Assembly: GCF_015062915.1 (NCBI RefSeq)
Contig: NZ_SUTJ01000010.1
Location: forward strand, 1 to 55,966
From: Methanobrevibacter thaueri
GTDB taxonomy: Archaea > Methanobacteriota > Methanobacteria > Methanobacteriales > Methanobacteriaceae
DNA length: 55,966 bases
Reading direction: 5' to 3'
Part shown: positions 9,499 to 18,329 of the stretch, piece after piece
Layout of the letters: every line of letters starts with the position of its first letter
Numbering within the stretch: position 1 is the stretch's first letter
Made by a program: the position numbers and the translations under genes
Notes under the pieces: generated by a model
What the model was told of the DNA's origin: nothing
Database searches by the model: none
Seen by the model: only the letters and a program-made list of their open reading frames with translations

Positions 9499-10461
9499 TT
9501 AAAATTTTTCATTTGCCCTTTTAAGGTTTTCCACTGATTCCTCAAGTTTTTCCATAATGCCCTCTCTGCGTCTAAACTTATTGAGCCTGTCATGGTCTCT
9601 TATTTTTTTAGGAATCTGCAGGAATTTCTTGCCGTAAATGTCAATTAGGTATTGTCTTGAATCTGCAGGGGCTAAAAATTCATAAGGTCCGAAAGGAAGC
9701 CTGATTAATGGGAATACCTGGTCAGTTTCAACTATATCAAATTTATAAACAGAAAATTGCCTTAAGTTGTTTCTGGAATCCTCAACACCTGGAATCATAT
9801 GAGTGTCCCTTTCAAGGGTGCAGTTGAACTTTTCATAAAACTCATACACGGTCTCTTCCAAGTCATGATCATCAGGGTTATGGTAATATTCTTTTGAAAA
9901 TAACATGTAATCGTTTTCTAAATCTTTTCCGTCATAATCTTTGAGATATTCATATGGATAAATGTCAAGACCGATGAATTTACCTGTGTATCCTGGATAA
10001 TAATAGGATAACTGATACCATCTTACTGATTTGCGGTTGTGCTTATCGACTTTCAAATCAGCCTTGATTTCAGGGATTCCACATCTGTCAACCTCATCCT
10101 GAATAATATCAATGAATTTGATATAATCGGACCTCATCATTCCTACATCCAAATCATCATCCCATGGAATCAGTCCTTCATGGCGATATGCTCCAAGCAA
10201 TGTTCCATAATCCATCCAGTATTCAATGCCGTGCTTTTTGCAAACATTATCAAAAAACAGCATGACTTCATAGCATAATTCCTGCATTAAGGACAGATAC
10301 TTGTTTGGCTGGAGATCATGGAATGCATAAATGTTATTCAAGTAATCCTGGTGAGTATCAACTAGCCTTTGAAGTCTGTTGAACTCCTTACGGGTGACTT
10401 CCTCCTGCTTATCCACTCCCAGTAATTTAGCCATTTTTCTTTTAATTTTATTCTTAACCAC
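9499..10461 (-). CDS. licD: LicD family phosphotransferase
   Basis: A 320-residue LicD-type nucleotidyltransferase-fold protein that would transfer phosphocholine or another phospho-group to a surface glycan. The catalytic region is intact: YWMDYGTLLGAYRHEG, then IPWDDDLDVGM at about residues 90-110. The N-terminal helix (EFNRLQRLVDTHQDYLNNIY) is shared by all four LicD proteins here. GTG start at 10461 with AGGG 6 bases upstream. A 121-base gap separates it from the next LicD gene and contains a TATA box, so it likely begins its own transcript running to 1915. Confidence 0.92.
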   Translation of the reverse strand: MVKNKIKRKMAKLLGVDKQEEVTRKEFNRLQRLVDTHQDYLNNIYAFHDLQPNKYLSLMQELCYEVMLFFDNVCKKHGIEYWMDYGTLLGAYRHEGLIPWDDDLDVGMMRSDYIKFIDIIQDEVDRCGIPEIKADLKVDKHNRKSVRWYQLSYYYPGYTGKFIGLDIYPYEYLKDYDGKDLENDYMLFSKEYYHNPDDHDLEETVYEFYEKFNCTLERDTHMIPGVEDSRNNLRQFSVYKFDIVETDQVFPLIRLPFGPYEFLAPADSRQYLIDIYGKKFLQIPKKIRDHDRLNKFRRREGIMEKLEESVENLKRANEKF

Positions 10462-10511
10462 TTTAAACCCTCATGATATTTTATTTATTCATAAAAATAT
10501 TTATAAAATAA

Positions 10512-10523
10512 GTTATATAAAAG
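10512..10523 (-). promoter_or_regulatory. TATA box for the downstream half of the polymer cluster
   Basis: Minus-strand TTTTATATAACT lies about 50 bases upstream of the LicD start at 10461, inside the only sizeable gap (10462-10582) of the cluster. It fits an archaeal TATA element with a start of transcription near 10487. It implies two transcription units, 15537-10583 and 10461-1915. Confidence 0.5.
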
Positions 10524-10582
10524 TTAGGGTTAAAATAAGTTTTAAGGGAATTTTTTAAAAAAATAAGCAATTTAAAATGAAT

Positions 10583-11521
10583 TCAATCAAAATTCTCATT
10601 AGCTGTGATTAGTTCATCTTTAGCTTCAGTTAACTTTTCCATAATATTTGGATATTTCTTATATCTGGTCAAACGACCATGGTCCTTGCTGCTTCTTCCT
10701 ATTTCCATATAGTTTCTACCATATATCTCGCTAAGATAGTTATCGGTGTTGTTCGGAACAAGAAACTCGTATTTGCCAAACTTGATTCTTTTTAATGGCT
10801 GCAAGTCCTCAGTTTTCAAAATCTTGAAAACAGAACCTGTCATGAAACGGCCCCCGTCAACGCCTGCAATGAAATGATCAGTCTTTGACAGGCTAAGGTT
10901 CAAATGAGTGCAGCTTGAATCGATTGCATCCTTCAAATGGTCTATCTCACCGTCCCAAGCCTTGAAGAATTCAGGGCGACGCTTATGGAATCTTGGGATA
11001 TAATCATCATCGAAATAGGTGATGTAGTCATATGGGAAAACGTCAATTCCAACATATTTCCCGTTGAATTCAGGGTACTTGCAGTTGATTTGATACCATC
11101 TTATTGAACCAACATCCCATGAAGGCTCCTTGAACCATGCAACAACATTTTTCATGCCACTTTTTTCAAGTTCAGCCGGGAAAACATCTAAAAATCTATA
11201 ATAATCATCCCTCAGCATTCCAACATCCAAATCATCATCCCATGGAATGAACCCTTCATGCCTTACAGCACCAAGCAAGGTTCCGAAATCAAGCCAGTAC
11301 TCCACATCATATTTGGTGCAGATGTTGTCGAAATATTTCAAAAGCTCATAGGAGATTGTTCTCATTAAATCCATATATGGAGTCAATTCCAGCTCATGGT
11401 AAACGAAAATGTTATTCAAGTAATCATGTTGCCTGTCCACCATCTGTTGAAGTTCTTTGAATTCCCTTTTGGTTGGATAAGCACTTTTCTTAGAGCTTTT
11501 TTTCTTAAATCTATTAAACAT
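10583..11521 (-). CDS. licD: LicD family phosphotransferase
   Basis: 312 residues from the ATG at 11521. Motifs are intact: YWLDFGTLLGAVRHEG and FIPWDDDLDVGML. The N-terminal helical signature EFKELQQMVDRQHDYLNNIF is shared with its paralogs. An in-frame ATG 33 bases upstream would overlap the preceding gene, whereas the chosen ATG has GTGGTG 4 bases before it and begins MFNRFKKK, a short basic N-terminus like the others. Domains and length (295-320) match its neighbours, so this looks like local duplication followed by divergence, perhaps toward different acceptor sugars. Confidence 0.91.
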   Translation of the reverse strand: MFNRFKKKSSKKSAYPTKREFKELQQMVDRQHDYLNNIFVYHELELTPYMDLMRTISYELLKYFDNICTKYDVEYWLDFGTLLGAVRHEGFIPWDDDLDVGMLRDDYYRFLDVFPAELEKSGMKNVVAWFKEPSWDVGSIRWYQINCKYPEFNGKYVGIDVFPYDYITYFDDDYIPRFHKRRPEFFKAWDGEIDHLKDAIDSSCTHLNLSLSKTDHFIAGVDGGRFMTGSVFKILKTEDLQPLKRIKFGKYEFLVPNNTDNYLSEIYGRNYMEIGRSSKDHGRLTRYKKYPNIMEKLTEAKDELITANENFD

Positions 11522-11531
11522 ACACACCACA

Positions 11532-12290
11532 CTATTCAAAATTTTCATTGGCATTATCTAAAATTGAGATATGACTCTTCAGGATGTCTTCATTGCTTTT
11601 AAGCTGATTCAACTTGCCTGAATCATGAAGTTCAGATATTGCCTTAATGTAGTTTTTACCATTCAACTGCCTTAAATAATCATTCGGATGAGCAGGAATC
11701 ATGAATGAATGCTCATTCAAGTGAATTTCATCAAGTGGAAACACATTATTCCTTTCTGTTTTATTATTCTTTGATGATTTTACTATGCTTCCATCAATAT
11801 CATCAAGTGAAGAAATTGCAACACTGAGCAATTTGGCCTCGATTTCAGGACACACCAATGACATTTCCAACTTATCATGATCATATTTAAGATTGTTCAA
11901 GCCTAAACGGCCTATTTCCAGTTTCACTGCATAATTCAGTTTATCCAAATCAGATTTCATAACGGCAACGCTAATCTTTTCGCTGAAAGCCATCAGCTGC
12001 CCGTTTCTTATAACATTTAAAAGAGTGTCATCATCAATCCAATAGAGGATATCATGACTGCGACACACATTATCAAAGAAAGCCAGCAGTCCATAGGATA
12101 AATCAAGCATATCTTTTAAGATTGGAGTAGGTTCCAGGTTATAGAACATGTACACATTATCAATGTGGTACTGATGAGCGTTTATGAGTCTTTTTAACTT
12201 TTTAAATTCCTTTCTTGAAACAAACTCCTCATCTGAAATTATTTCTTCACTTTCATCCCTGGTGAATCTATCAAAAATCATAATTATCAT
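11532..12290 (-). CDS. Degenerate LicD paralog, probable pseudoenzyme
   Basis: A 252-residue protein with the same N-terminal helix (EFKKLKRLINAHQYHIDNVY) and overall layout as the adjacent LicD proteins, but without the active site. The paralogs read YW-D-YGTLLG-RH and PWDDDLDVGM; this one reads YWIDDDTLLNVIRNG and FSEKISVAVM. The Gly of TLLG, the Arg-His pair and the DDDLD acids are all replaced. It is 40-70 residues shorter, with losses in the middle. The frame is open, it lies inside the operon and its start overlaps the upstream stop, so it may be kept as a regulatory or structural partner of the active LicD enzymes. Decay to a pseudogene is the alternative. Confidence 0.8.
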   Translation of the reverse strand: MIIMIFDRFTRDESEEIISDEEFVSRKEFKKLKRLINAHQYHIDNVYMFYNLEPTPILKDMLDLSYGLLAFFDNVCRSHDILYWIDDDTLLNVIRNGQLMAFSEKISVAVMKSDLDKLNYAVKLEIGRLGLNNLKYDHDKLEMSLVCPEIEAKLLSVAISSLDDIDGSIVKSSKNNKTERNNVFPLDEIHLNEHSFMIPAHPNDYLRQLNGKNYIKAISELHDSGKLNQLKSNEDILKSHISILDNANENFE

Positions 12291-13158
12291 TAAGTCCTTT
12301 TAAGTCCTCACAGGACCTTTCTAAAATCTCTTCAATGTTTTCAATTTCCATTAGACGTGCTAATCTAGTCTGTTTAGGTTTCTTTTTAGGAATCTTTATG
12401 AACCGTTTGCCATAGATGTCCCTGGCATATGATATTGAATCATTTGGTGCGGGAAAATCATACTTTCCAAACCTGGATTTCACAAGCGGAAACAATCCAT
12501 CGCTTTCAAGTATCTTGAAAGAATGCATCTTGCTTTTTCCCCTGATTCCCTCAATGCCTGCAATGTAATATTTATTCTTGTTAAATGTGAGGCCTAAACT
12601 GTCATACATGCCATCAACATCAATACTGCTGATGTTTTCCCTTAACTGATTATACATTTCCTCAAAATTATCCATTGGATTGCCTTCTATGTAGTCATAG
12701 GGAAATACGTTAATGCTCATGACGGTTTTGCCCAATTCATCACTATCATAATTAATCATTATCCAATTGCCAGAGTTGTCAACGGACATATTTTCAAATT
12801 CGACCATACTTGAATCCAATATTTCAGTTAGCCTCATATAGTCCTCTCTCATCATTCCAACATCCAGATCGTCATCCCATGGAATGAAATCATCATGCCT
12901 GACAGATCCCAAAAGGGTTCCATAATCAAGCCAATAGGTCAATTCATGCCCTTCACAAAGCCCATCAAAGAAACGAAGGAACTCATAGGACAAATTCCTG
13001 ACACACTCGAGAAACGGAGTGGGTTTTAATTTATAAAAAACGTAAAGATTGTTAATGTAATCCTGATGAACGTCAACAACCTGCTGGAGCTTTTCAAAAT
13101 CCTTGCGAGGTATCAAATCATCCTTGTTTATCTTATCATCAGATTTATCAAAAAACAT
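12271..13158 (-). CDS. licD: LicD family phosphotransferase
   Basis: A 295-residue LicD protein with intact motifs YWLDYGTLLGSVRHDD and FIPWDDDLDVGMM around residues 78-105. N-terminal helix DFEKLQQVVDVHQDYINNLY as in its paralogs. A GGAG site lies 6 bases before the ATG. It lies 9 bases after the glycerophosphotransferase-GT4 fusion and overlaps the degenerate paralog by 20 bases, so translation is probably coupled. Acceptor and donor are unknown; LicD enzymes in bacteria transfer phosphocholine from CDP-choline or related groups. Confidence 0.91.
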   Translation of the reverse strand: MFFDKSDDKINKDDLIPRKDFEKLQQVVDVHQDYINNLYVFYKLKPTPFLECVRNLSYEFLRFFDGLCEGHELTYWLDYGTLLGSVRHDDFIPWDDDLDVGMMREDYMRLTEILDSSMVEFENMSVDNSGNWIMINYDSDELGKTVMSINVFPYDYIEGNPMDNFEEMYNQLRENISSIDVDGMYDSLGLTFNKNKYYIAGIEGIRGKSKMHSFKILESDGLFPLVKSRFGKYDFPAPNDSISYARDIYGKRFIKIPKKKPKQTRLARLMEIENIEEILERSCEDLKGLNDNYDF

Positions 13159-13167
13159 CTTTTTCTC

Positions 13168-15537
13168 CTACTTCAATAAGCTATAAAATTCATTCACTGC
13201 AATATCATTGTATTTTTCAAAATCGGAATTGGCACATGTGACCTTGCCGTCTACAAAATCATACATTCCCTGAAGTATTCCTTCCTCGGAATTTTCAACA
13301 ATATAACCTGCATAATCTCCCATTGCACGGGTTGAGGCAATATCTGTTGATATGATAGGAATACATAAGGTATCCGCTTCCATAAGCACCATAGGCCATC
13401 CCTCATGATATGAGGACAATATGAAGAGATCACATTCCTTAAATATTGGCATTGGATTTGAAACGTTATTGATTAAAGTGACATTGTCACAGTATTCAAT
13501 GGAATCCACCAATCGGCATGTCCTTTCATATTCAACGCCATATCCTCCAATGATTATGAGTTGTGCATCGTTGAACTCCCTGCAGAATTCATTGAATGCC
13601 TTGATTAATCTTTCATGACCCTTTTCAGGTGAAAATCTTCCTATTGTGATGAACTTGAATGCATTTTTCCTTAAGACACAATCCAGATTATTATTGTAGA
13701 CAACAGTGTTTTCATCAAGATGCACTTCATCCTCAGCCCTTTCCAGTATTGAGTCATAGTCATTCAGGTTATGTATTACATGAATGTTGTCCTTTCGACC
13801 GCTTATGGTGCTGGTCGGTTCTATCAGGCTTGAGGACACGACACATACATTGTCTGCAGATGAATATGCCTCTTTCAGTATATTCGGATTTTGATTATGT
13901 TTGGTTTTTATTTCAGCAACCATGTCATTGTGAACCCAAACGCTGCTTTTAATGCCGCTTGAGGTAAACATCAATGTCTCATCATGATTATATCCGTCAA
14001 AGTCAATCACCATATCCCATTTGACGCATCCAAACTGCTTGTCAAATGATCTTTTAAACAGTTTATGCAATTCATCGGGACAATCCATCTTGTCTTCAGA
14101 GAGGTAAAACTTGTTGTAGCTGAGTTTTTCCTTAATTGTTGGGGTTAAATTGAACCTTATCGGCAATACCTCAACGTTTTCAGGTATAAGCTTGAATATT
14201 TCCTCGTGATTTTCAAGAATGTTGTTTTCCCATTGCTTGAAGGTAATGAAAAAGTTGTATTTTGTCCGGTCAACGCAATTCAACAGGTTGAATAACGCTG
14301 AAGCTATTCCGAACTTGTATAATGCACCTGCAAATATGAGGATGTTGGGATTGTTATTTTTAACTTTTTCCTCAACACATATTTTTTCATTGAGGAATAT
14401 GTGTCTGCATAATCTTTCAGTCGCATCGGCATTGTCAAATTCACAGAATTCCTTGTTGAAATTGACGAAATTATAATTAATTGGAGTGTTCAATTCCTCC
14501 ACAAGCTCATCAATTGTTTGAACCTTAGGAAATGGAAGATGACTTAAAGGTCGATAAAATCCCCTATAGGATATGTAATCCTCCTCATCATAATTATACA
14601 GTATAATCTTTCTTTCAGTATTGGCAAAATCAAAAAATACGCTAGAATAATCAGTAATCAATACATCAGCCATATTCAAAACATCATATATCTCATAGCC
14701 TTTCGGAAACGGCATAATATTACTGAATTTTTCAAAATCAATTTGGGACTCATTTAAAACATGCAACTTGGCAAACAGTATCTGATTATCCTTTAATCTG
14801 GAATCCAACTCAGTCAATATCTCTTCAACATCCCTTTTCTGCCCGTCATCATCACGGTCCATCAGTATGCCTCTGAATGTGGGCATGTAAACGAATATTT
14901 CCTTATCCTCCAATCCCAGTTTCTCTTTTAGCCATGCATCCTTGAAAAACACACTGTTTCTTGGATATCCCTCAAGCAATATCTTGCCGGGATAAATCTT
15001 TTCAATCATATATCCCTCAAGCATCCTATTTTTCATGAAACGATTAGGATATAAAAGGTAATCGCTTGAAAGAAGAGGGTGCTGGACATTGCCCAAACGG
15101 TGCTCCTCTGCAATGTTGTCTTTTCCCATCACTTTCAAAGGTGTTCCGTGCCAGGTGTTTATGAATACCTGACCATCCTTTTTGACGTATTTGGGACGGA
15201 TTCCTGAGTCAGTGAATATGTATTTGGCCTTTTCTAAGGTTTTTGTTGCAAGTGCCTCTTTAGTAATGATCTTGTCTATTTTAAGGTTGTAGTTTTTCTG
15301 AAATGCCTTGATTTTATCAACTACCTGAGGCTTTGCATGGACATGTATCTTGAAATTGCCATACTTGCCGGTGGAAAGCTCTTCAACAATCCTGAAGATG
15401 TTTCCTGTAAAGTCAAGTCCGTCACGGGATTCAAAATAAACTAAATTATCATCTAGGCCATCATCATAATATGCCTTATAAATCATTGAATTGACAGCAC
15501 AATCCTTGAAGTTACGCAATTTAGTTTTAAAACCCAT
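13168..15537 (-). CDS. CDP-glycerol:glycerophosphotransferase fused to GT4 glycosyltransferase
   Basis: 789 residues, two enzymes in one. Residues 1-390 match the TagB/TagF family (FINTWHGTPLKVMG, YPNRFMKNRML, LEGYPRNSVFF, ITDYSSVFFDFANTERKI, RGFYRPLSHLPFP). Residues 400-789 form a GT-B glycosyltransferase of GT4 type (ILIFAGALYKFGIASALFN; FKFITIGRFSPEKGHERLI; donor-site motif SSYHEGWPMVLMEAD). It is the mirror arrangement of the fusion at 7300-9489, where the glycosyltransferase is N-terminal and GT2. The ATG at 15537 has GTGAT 4 bases upstream and is preferred to a GTG that forms part of that site. It is the first gene of the cluster. Confidence 0.92.
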   Translation of the reverse strand: MGFKTKLRNFKDCAVNSMIYKAYYDDGLDDNLVYFESRDGLDFTGNIFRIVEELSTGKYGNFKIHVHAKPQVVDKIKAFQKNYNLKIDKIITKEALATKTLEKAKYIFTDSGIRPKYVKKDGQVFINTWHGTPLKVMGKDNIAEEHRLGNVQHPLLSSDYLLYPNRFMKNRMLEGYMIEKIYPGKILLEGYPRNSVFFKDAWLKEKLGLEDKEIFVYMPTFRGILMDRDDDGQKRDVEEILTELDSRLKDNQILFAKLHVLNESQIDFEKFSNIMPFPKGYEIYDVLNMADVLITDYSSVFFDFANTERKIILYNYDEEDYISYRGFYRPLSHLPFPKVQTIDELVEELNTPINYNFVNFNKEFCEFDNADATERLCRHIFLNEKICVEEKVKNNNPNILIFAGALYKFGIASALFNLLNCVDRTKYNFFITFKQWENNILENHEEIFKLIPENVEVLPIRFNLTPTIKEKLSYNKFYLSEDKMDCPDELHKLFKRSFDKQFGCVKWDMVIDFDGYNHDETLMFTSSGIKSSVWVHNDMVAEIKTKHNQNPNILKEAYSSADNVCVVSSSLIEPTSTISGRKDNIHVIHNLNDYDSILERAEDEVHLDENTVVYNNNLDCVLRKNAFKFITIGRFSPEKGHERLIKAFNEFCREFNDAQLIIIGGYGVEYERTCRLVDSIEYCDNVTLINNVSNPMPIFKECDLFILSSYHEGWPMVLMEADTLCIPIISTDIASTRAMGDYAGYIVENSEEGILQGMYDFVDGKVTCANSDFEKYNDIAVNEFYSLLK

Positions 15538-15569
15538 GATTATCACAAAAAAATAAGTAATGATGGAAT

Positions 15570-15965
15570 CTAATAAGAAGAGTATCCATCATCAATAACT
15601 AATGAATCCACACCATGATAAGCCTTGTTGAACAAGGTTCCATTGTAGTTGGTGTGAATGGTGTAATTTCCATTCTCAAAAGTGGACAATACAACTGAAG
15701 CCTCACCCTGATTATCGGTGATGACATCATAATTGTCAGCCCATCCTGAATCATCCAAAATCTTTATATGTATCTGTTCGCCAGGATAAACGTTCCTATA
15801 CTCATCCTTCAATACAACAGTAACCGCATCCCCATTTTTCAATGTTGAATTGCTTGTCACCTCAACCTTGGTGTTGTGGGAATTTGATTGTATGAAGGCA
15901 AAAGCTCCAATCGCAACAATCAGTATTATTATGATTGGAACTGCAATAGTCTTTGCATTAACCAT
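15570..15965 (-). CDS. Small membrane-anchored extracellular protein with Ig-like fold
   Basis: 131 residues. An N-terminal membrane anchor (about residues 8-27, IAVPIIIILIVAIGAFAF) is followed by an outside domain with NGDAVTVVLKDEYRNVYPGE and NQGEASVVLSTFENGNYTIH. This pattern matches the Ig-like repeats of methanogen adhesins (compare NASGQAKYDYYELEDGNYTY in the giant protein at 32748). The start at 15965 follows GGTGAGG by 3 bases. The gene lies 9 bases after the universal stress protein gene. Function unknown; it may bind the pseudomurein wall. Confidence 0.72.
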   Translation of the reverse strand: MVNAKTIAVPIIIILIVAIGAFAFIQSNSHNTKVEVTSNSTLKNGDAVTVVLKDEYRNVYPGEQIHIKILDDSGWADNYDVITDNQGEASVVLSTFENGNYTIHTNYNGTLFNKAYHGVDSLVIDDGYSSY

Positions 15966-15974
15966 TATCCTCAC

Positions 15975-16400
15975 CTAATCATTATGTACAAGCAGCACAT
16001 CCACGTCAGCTGTCTTTAAAACCTTCTCGGTCACACTGCCCAGAACCAGCCTGTGAAGGCCGCTTTTACCTGATGATGAAATCACAATCAGGCCAACTCC
16101 TTCCTCATTGGCCACCTGATTGATGGTTTCGGCCGGAAAACCAGCTCTTACAACTGTCTTAACATTCAAATCATCATCGAATTTGGCAGCCATATTCTTT
16201 ACGGCAGTTTCAGCTTCCTTTTTCATTCTTTCATTTACTTTCTTAACCTTTCTACGTGATTGAAATGCACTTGATGTTAATTTACCAGCAACGGACAAAA
16301 TAATGATTTCCCCATCATCAGCAATTAAATCGGTAACCCTATCCACTTCTTGATCTGCATATGTTGAACCATCTGTTGGCAATAAAATTTTTTTATACAT
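15975..16400 (-). CDS. Universal stress protein (UspA family)
   Basis: 141 residues, one Usp domain, cytoplasmic. It begins MYKKILLPTDGSTYADQEVD and has the ATP-binding signature near the C-terminus, SSGKSGLHRLVLGSVTEKVL, with G-2x-G-9x-G-S spacing, so it belongs to the nucleotide-binding type. A GGTG site is visible before the ATG. It is transcribed divergently from the CDF transporter and probably co-transcribed with the small anchored protein that follows. Its exact role is unknown. Confidence 0.93.
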   Translation of the reverse strand: MYKKILLPTDGSTYADQEVDRVTDLIADDGEIIILSVAGKLTSSAFQSRRKVKKVNERMKKEAETAVKNMAAKFDDDLNVKTVVRAGFPAETINQVANEEGVGLIVISSSGKSGLHRLVLGSVTEKVLKTADVDVLLVHND

Positions 16401-16517
16401 AACTGCACCTAATATCTAAATAATTATATATTCATTTTCATAGTTAATAATACTTTATATGAATCAAACAATTTTTAAAAAATACATTTAAATTAATTAA
16501 AAATTAATATAAAATAC
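16401..16517. promoter_or_regulatory. Divergent promoter region between usp and CDF genes
   Basis: AT-rich intergenic stretch holding a minus-strand TATA-like element (ATTATATATT, 16423-16432) about 25-30 bases before the stress-protein start, and a plus-strand TTTATATG at 16454-16461 that could serve the CDF gene. No clear operator is visible. Confidence 0.4.
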
Positions 16518-17609
16518 ATGACACGACAAGACAAGATTGTTAAAACAAGCATAATCGGCATTGTTGTCAACCTCATACTGGTGGCCTTCAAGGCTGTTGT
16601 GGGGATTGTCACCAATTCCATTGCGATTACTTTGGATGCGGTCAACAACCTGACCGATGCTTTATCATCAATAATCACAATAATCGGAGCAAAACTTGCG
16701 GGTAGAGCACCTGACAAGGACCATCCATACGGATATGGACGTATTGAGTATTTCTCATCAGTAATCATTGCAGCAATAGTTCTCTGGGCAGGTATCACTG
16801 CACTGATGGAGTCATGGCCTAAGATATTCCACCCTGACGTTACCAACTACACCACCGTTTCACTGGTAATCATTGCAGTGGCGGTTGTTGTGAAAATTCT
16901 ATTGGGACAATACGTGAAGCGCACAGGAGAAAGCATTAACTCACAGGCTCTTGTTGCATCAGGAAGCGATGCATTATTTGATGCAATACTTTCACTGTCC
17001 ACACTGGTTGCGGCAATCATCTCAATATTCTTCCACATCTCACTTGAGGGGATTTTAGGAGTGATCATTTCAATTGTAATCATAAAGGCAAGTATAGATA
17101 TGCTAAGAGAAACCCTTGACAGCATGATCGGTGCCAGGGTCGATTCAGAGCTTTCAAGAAAAATAAAGGACTCAATACTTGAGGTTCCTGGAGTCTACGG
17201 TGCATATGACTTGACTCTTCACAATTACGGGCCTGAAGACATGCAGGGTTCAGTTCATGTTGAAATCGATGACAACCTGACTGCAGTGGATATCCATAAG
17301 CTCACAAGAGAGATTGCTCTTAAGATATATAAGGAATTCTCAATAATATTGACAATTGGAATCTATGCTCACCATGATTCCCATAAGGAAATACGTAATG
17401 ATTTATATGAGATAGCTTCCAAATATGAAGAGGTTCTTGAGATTCATGCATTCATGGTCTATGAGGCTGAAAAGCTAATCACATTCGACATTATCGTTGA
17501 TTTCGATGCCGACCGTGAAGCAGTTAAAGAGAAAATATTAAGTGAAATCAAGAAAAAGCATCCGGAATTCAACTACGTCATGATTGATGATTATGATGTT
17601 AGTGATTAA
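16518..17609 (+). CDS. Cation diffusion facilitator metal exporter, probably Mn-type
   Basis: 363 residues with about six transmembrane helices (residues 10-200) and a cytoplasmic C-terminal domain. The metal site is visible: helix 2 has LDAVNNLTDALS (N43, D47) and helix 5 has SGSDALFDAIL (DxxxD), giving an Asn-Asp-Asp-Asp site. In the CDF family this pattern is associated with Mn(II) exporters, while zinc members carry His in helix 5. HPYGYGRIEYFSS after helix 2 is a family signature. The C-terminal part (residues 205-363) is longer than a single CDF dimerisation domain and may hold a second ferredoxin-like domain. Metal preference is inference. Confidence 0.92.
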   Translation: MTRQDKIVKTSIIGIVVNLILVAFKAVVGIVTNSIAITLDAVNNLTDALSSIITIIGAKLAGRAPDKDHPYGYGRIEYFSSVIIAAIVLWAGITALMESWPKIFHPDVTNYTTVSLVIIAVAVVVKILLGQYVKRTGESINSQALVASGSDALFDAILSLSTLVAAIISIFFHISLEGILGVIISIVIIKASIDMLRETLDSMIGARVDSELSRKIKDSILEVPGVYGAYDLTLHNYGPEDMQGSVHVEIDDNLTAVDIHKLTREIALKIYKEFSIILTIGIYAHHDSHKEIRNDLYEIASKYEEVLEIHAFMVYEAEKLITFDIIVDFDADREAVKEKILSEIKKKHPEFNYVMIDDYDVSD

Positions 17610-17650
17610 TATATACTAGAAAGACTAATATTAAATTATAAGGTGATAAT

Positions 17651-18007
17651 ATGGAAACAAAAAATATCATTTTAATTGCAATTGCCATCTTAGTGGTTGC
17701 TCTTATAGCTATTGGTGCATACATTATCGTCACCGACAGTAATCCTGATACAGTCATTGCCAACACAACAAGTGCAAACAATACTGCAAACAACACCACC
17801 AATGTCATCATGATTGATGAAAACGACACTGTTGGAGATAATTCACCAAGAAACGACACCAACACAAGTAATGCTACCTACAGAGTCTACAATCCTCAAT
17901 CAGACTCCTATGTAACCGTTATCGGTGAAGGTTATGATGATGAAGTGGACAGATGGTACACTTACGATACTGATGGTGTAAGATATTACAATACAAGAAT
18001 TAAATAA
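17651..18007 (+). CDS. Small membrane-anchored Asn/Thr-rich protein
   Basis: 118 residues. An N-terminal hydrophobic segment (residues 6-28) is followed by an Asn/Thr-rich linker with many N-x-T/S sequons (TSANNTANNTTN) and a small domain VYNPQSDSYVTVIGEGYDDE. The start is well supported by GGTGAT 3 bases upstream. It lies 41 bases after the CDF gene on the same strand and is followed by T-rich runs (18019-18037) that look like an archaeal terminator. The sequons suggest N-glycosylation outside the cell. Function not recognised. Confidence 0.75.
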   Translation: METKNIILIAIAILVVALIAIGAYIIVTDSNPDTVIANTTSANNTANNTTNVIMIDENDTVGDNSPRNDTNTSNATYRVYNPQSDSYVTVIGEGYDDEVDRWYTYDTDGVRYYNTRIK

Positions 18008-18014
18008 ACTCATT

Positions 18015-18037
18015 TAATTCTTTTTTCTTCTTTTTTT
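18015..18037 (+). terminator. T-rich terminator after the CDF/anchored-protein unit
   Basis: After the plus-strand stop at 18007 there are two T-rich runs (TTCTTTTTTCTTCTTTTTTT) without a strong hairpin, the usual form of archaeal termination. The next genes are convergent, on the minus strand. Confidence 0.5.
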
Positions 18038-18329
18038 AATCAAAAAACACTGCATTTGTCAGATTATCCCTATATGTTGTTTCATCCTTCAGGGATTCTA
18101 TATGATGAATGACATTCAATTTCAAGTCCTCTAGTTTTATTCGAGCTTCAAGGTCATAGAAATCAACCCGGAACTGGAAAACGCACTTGACCTCCATTTC
18201 ATAGTCATATACTATCCAGTTAGGGCCGTTAATGTCCAGGAAGTGAACGGACCATCTTGACATGACGCTGTTGATTTTAAGAGTGGCATCATCAACGTCA
18301 AAGTCATCATAGAAAACGATTTCCTTCAT
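18036..18329 (-). CDS. Hypothetical protein, 97 aa
   Basis: Small soluble protein with no motif I recognise: MKEIVFYDDFDVDDATLKIN, then alternating strands, an RIKLEDLK segment and a helix near the C-terminus. Its ATG overlaps the stop of the preceding gene (ATGA), and that gene overlaps the zinc-ribbon protein gene in the same way, so three proteins are translationally coupled. Such coupling usually marks subunits of one complex. The family is unknown. Confidence 0.7.
   Translation of the reverse strand: MKEIVFYDDFDVDDATLKINSVMSRWSVHFLDINGPNWIVYDYEMEVKCVFQFRVDFYDLEARIKLEDLKLNVIHHIESLKDETTYRDNLTNAVFFD

Noticed and set aside
13659..13952. Plus-strand His/Cys-rich ORF of 97 aa, at first sight a metal-binding protein
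   Set aside because: It lies wholly inside the GT4 domain of the fusion protein on the other strand and has no start signal.
16493..16846. Minus-strand ORF of 117 aa within the CDF gene
   Set aside because: Antisense to conserved transmembrane and metal-site codons of the CDF protein.
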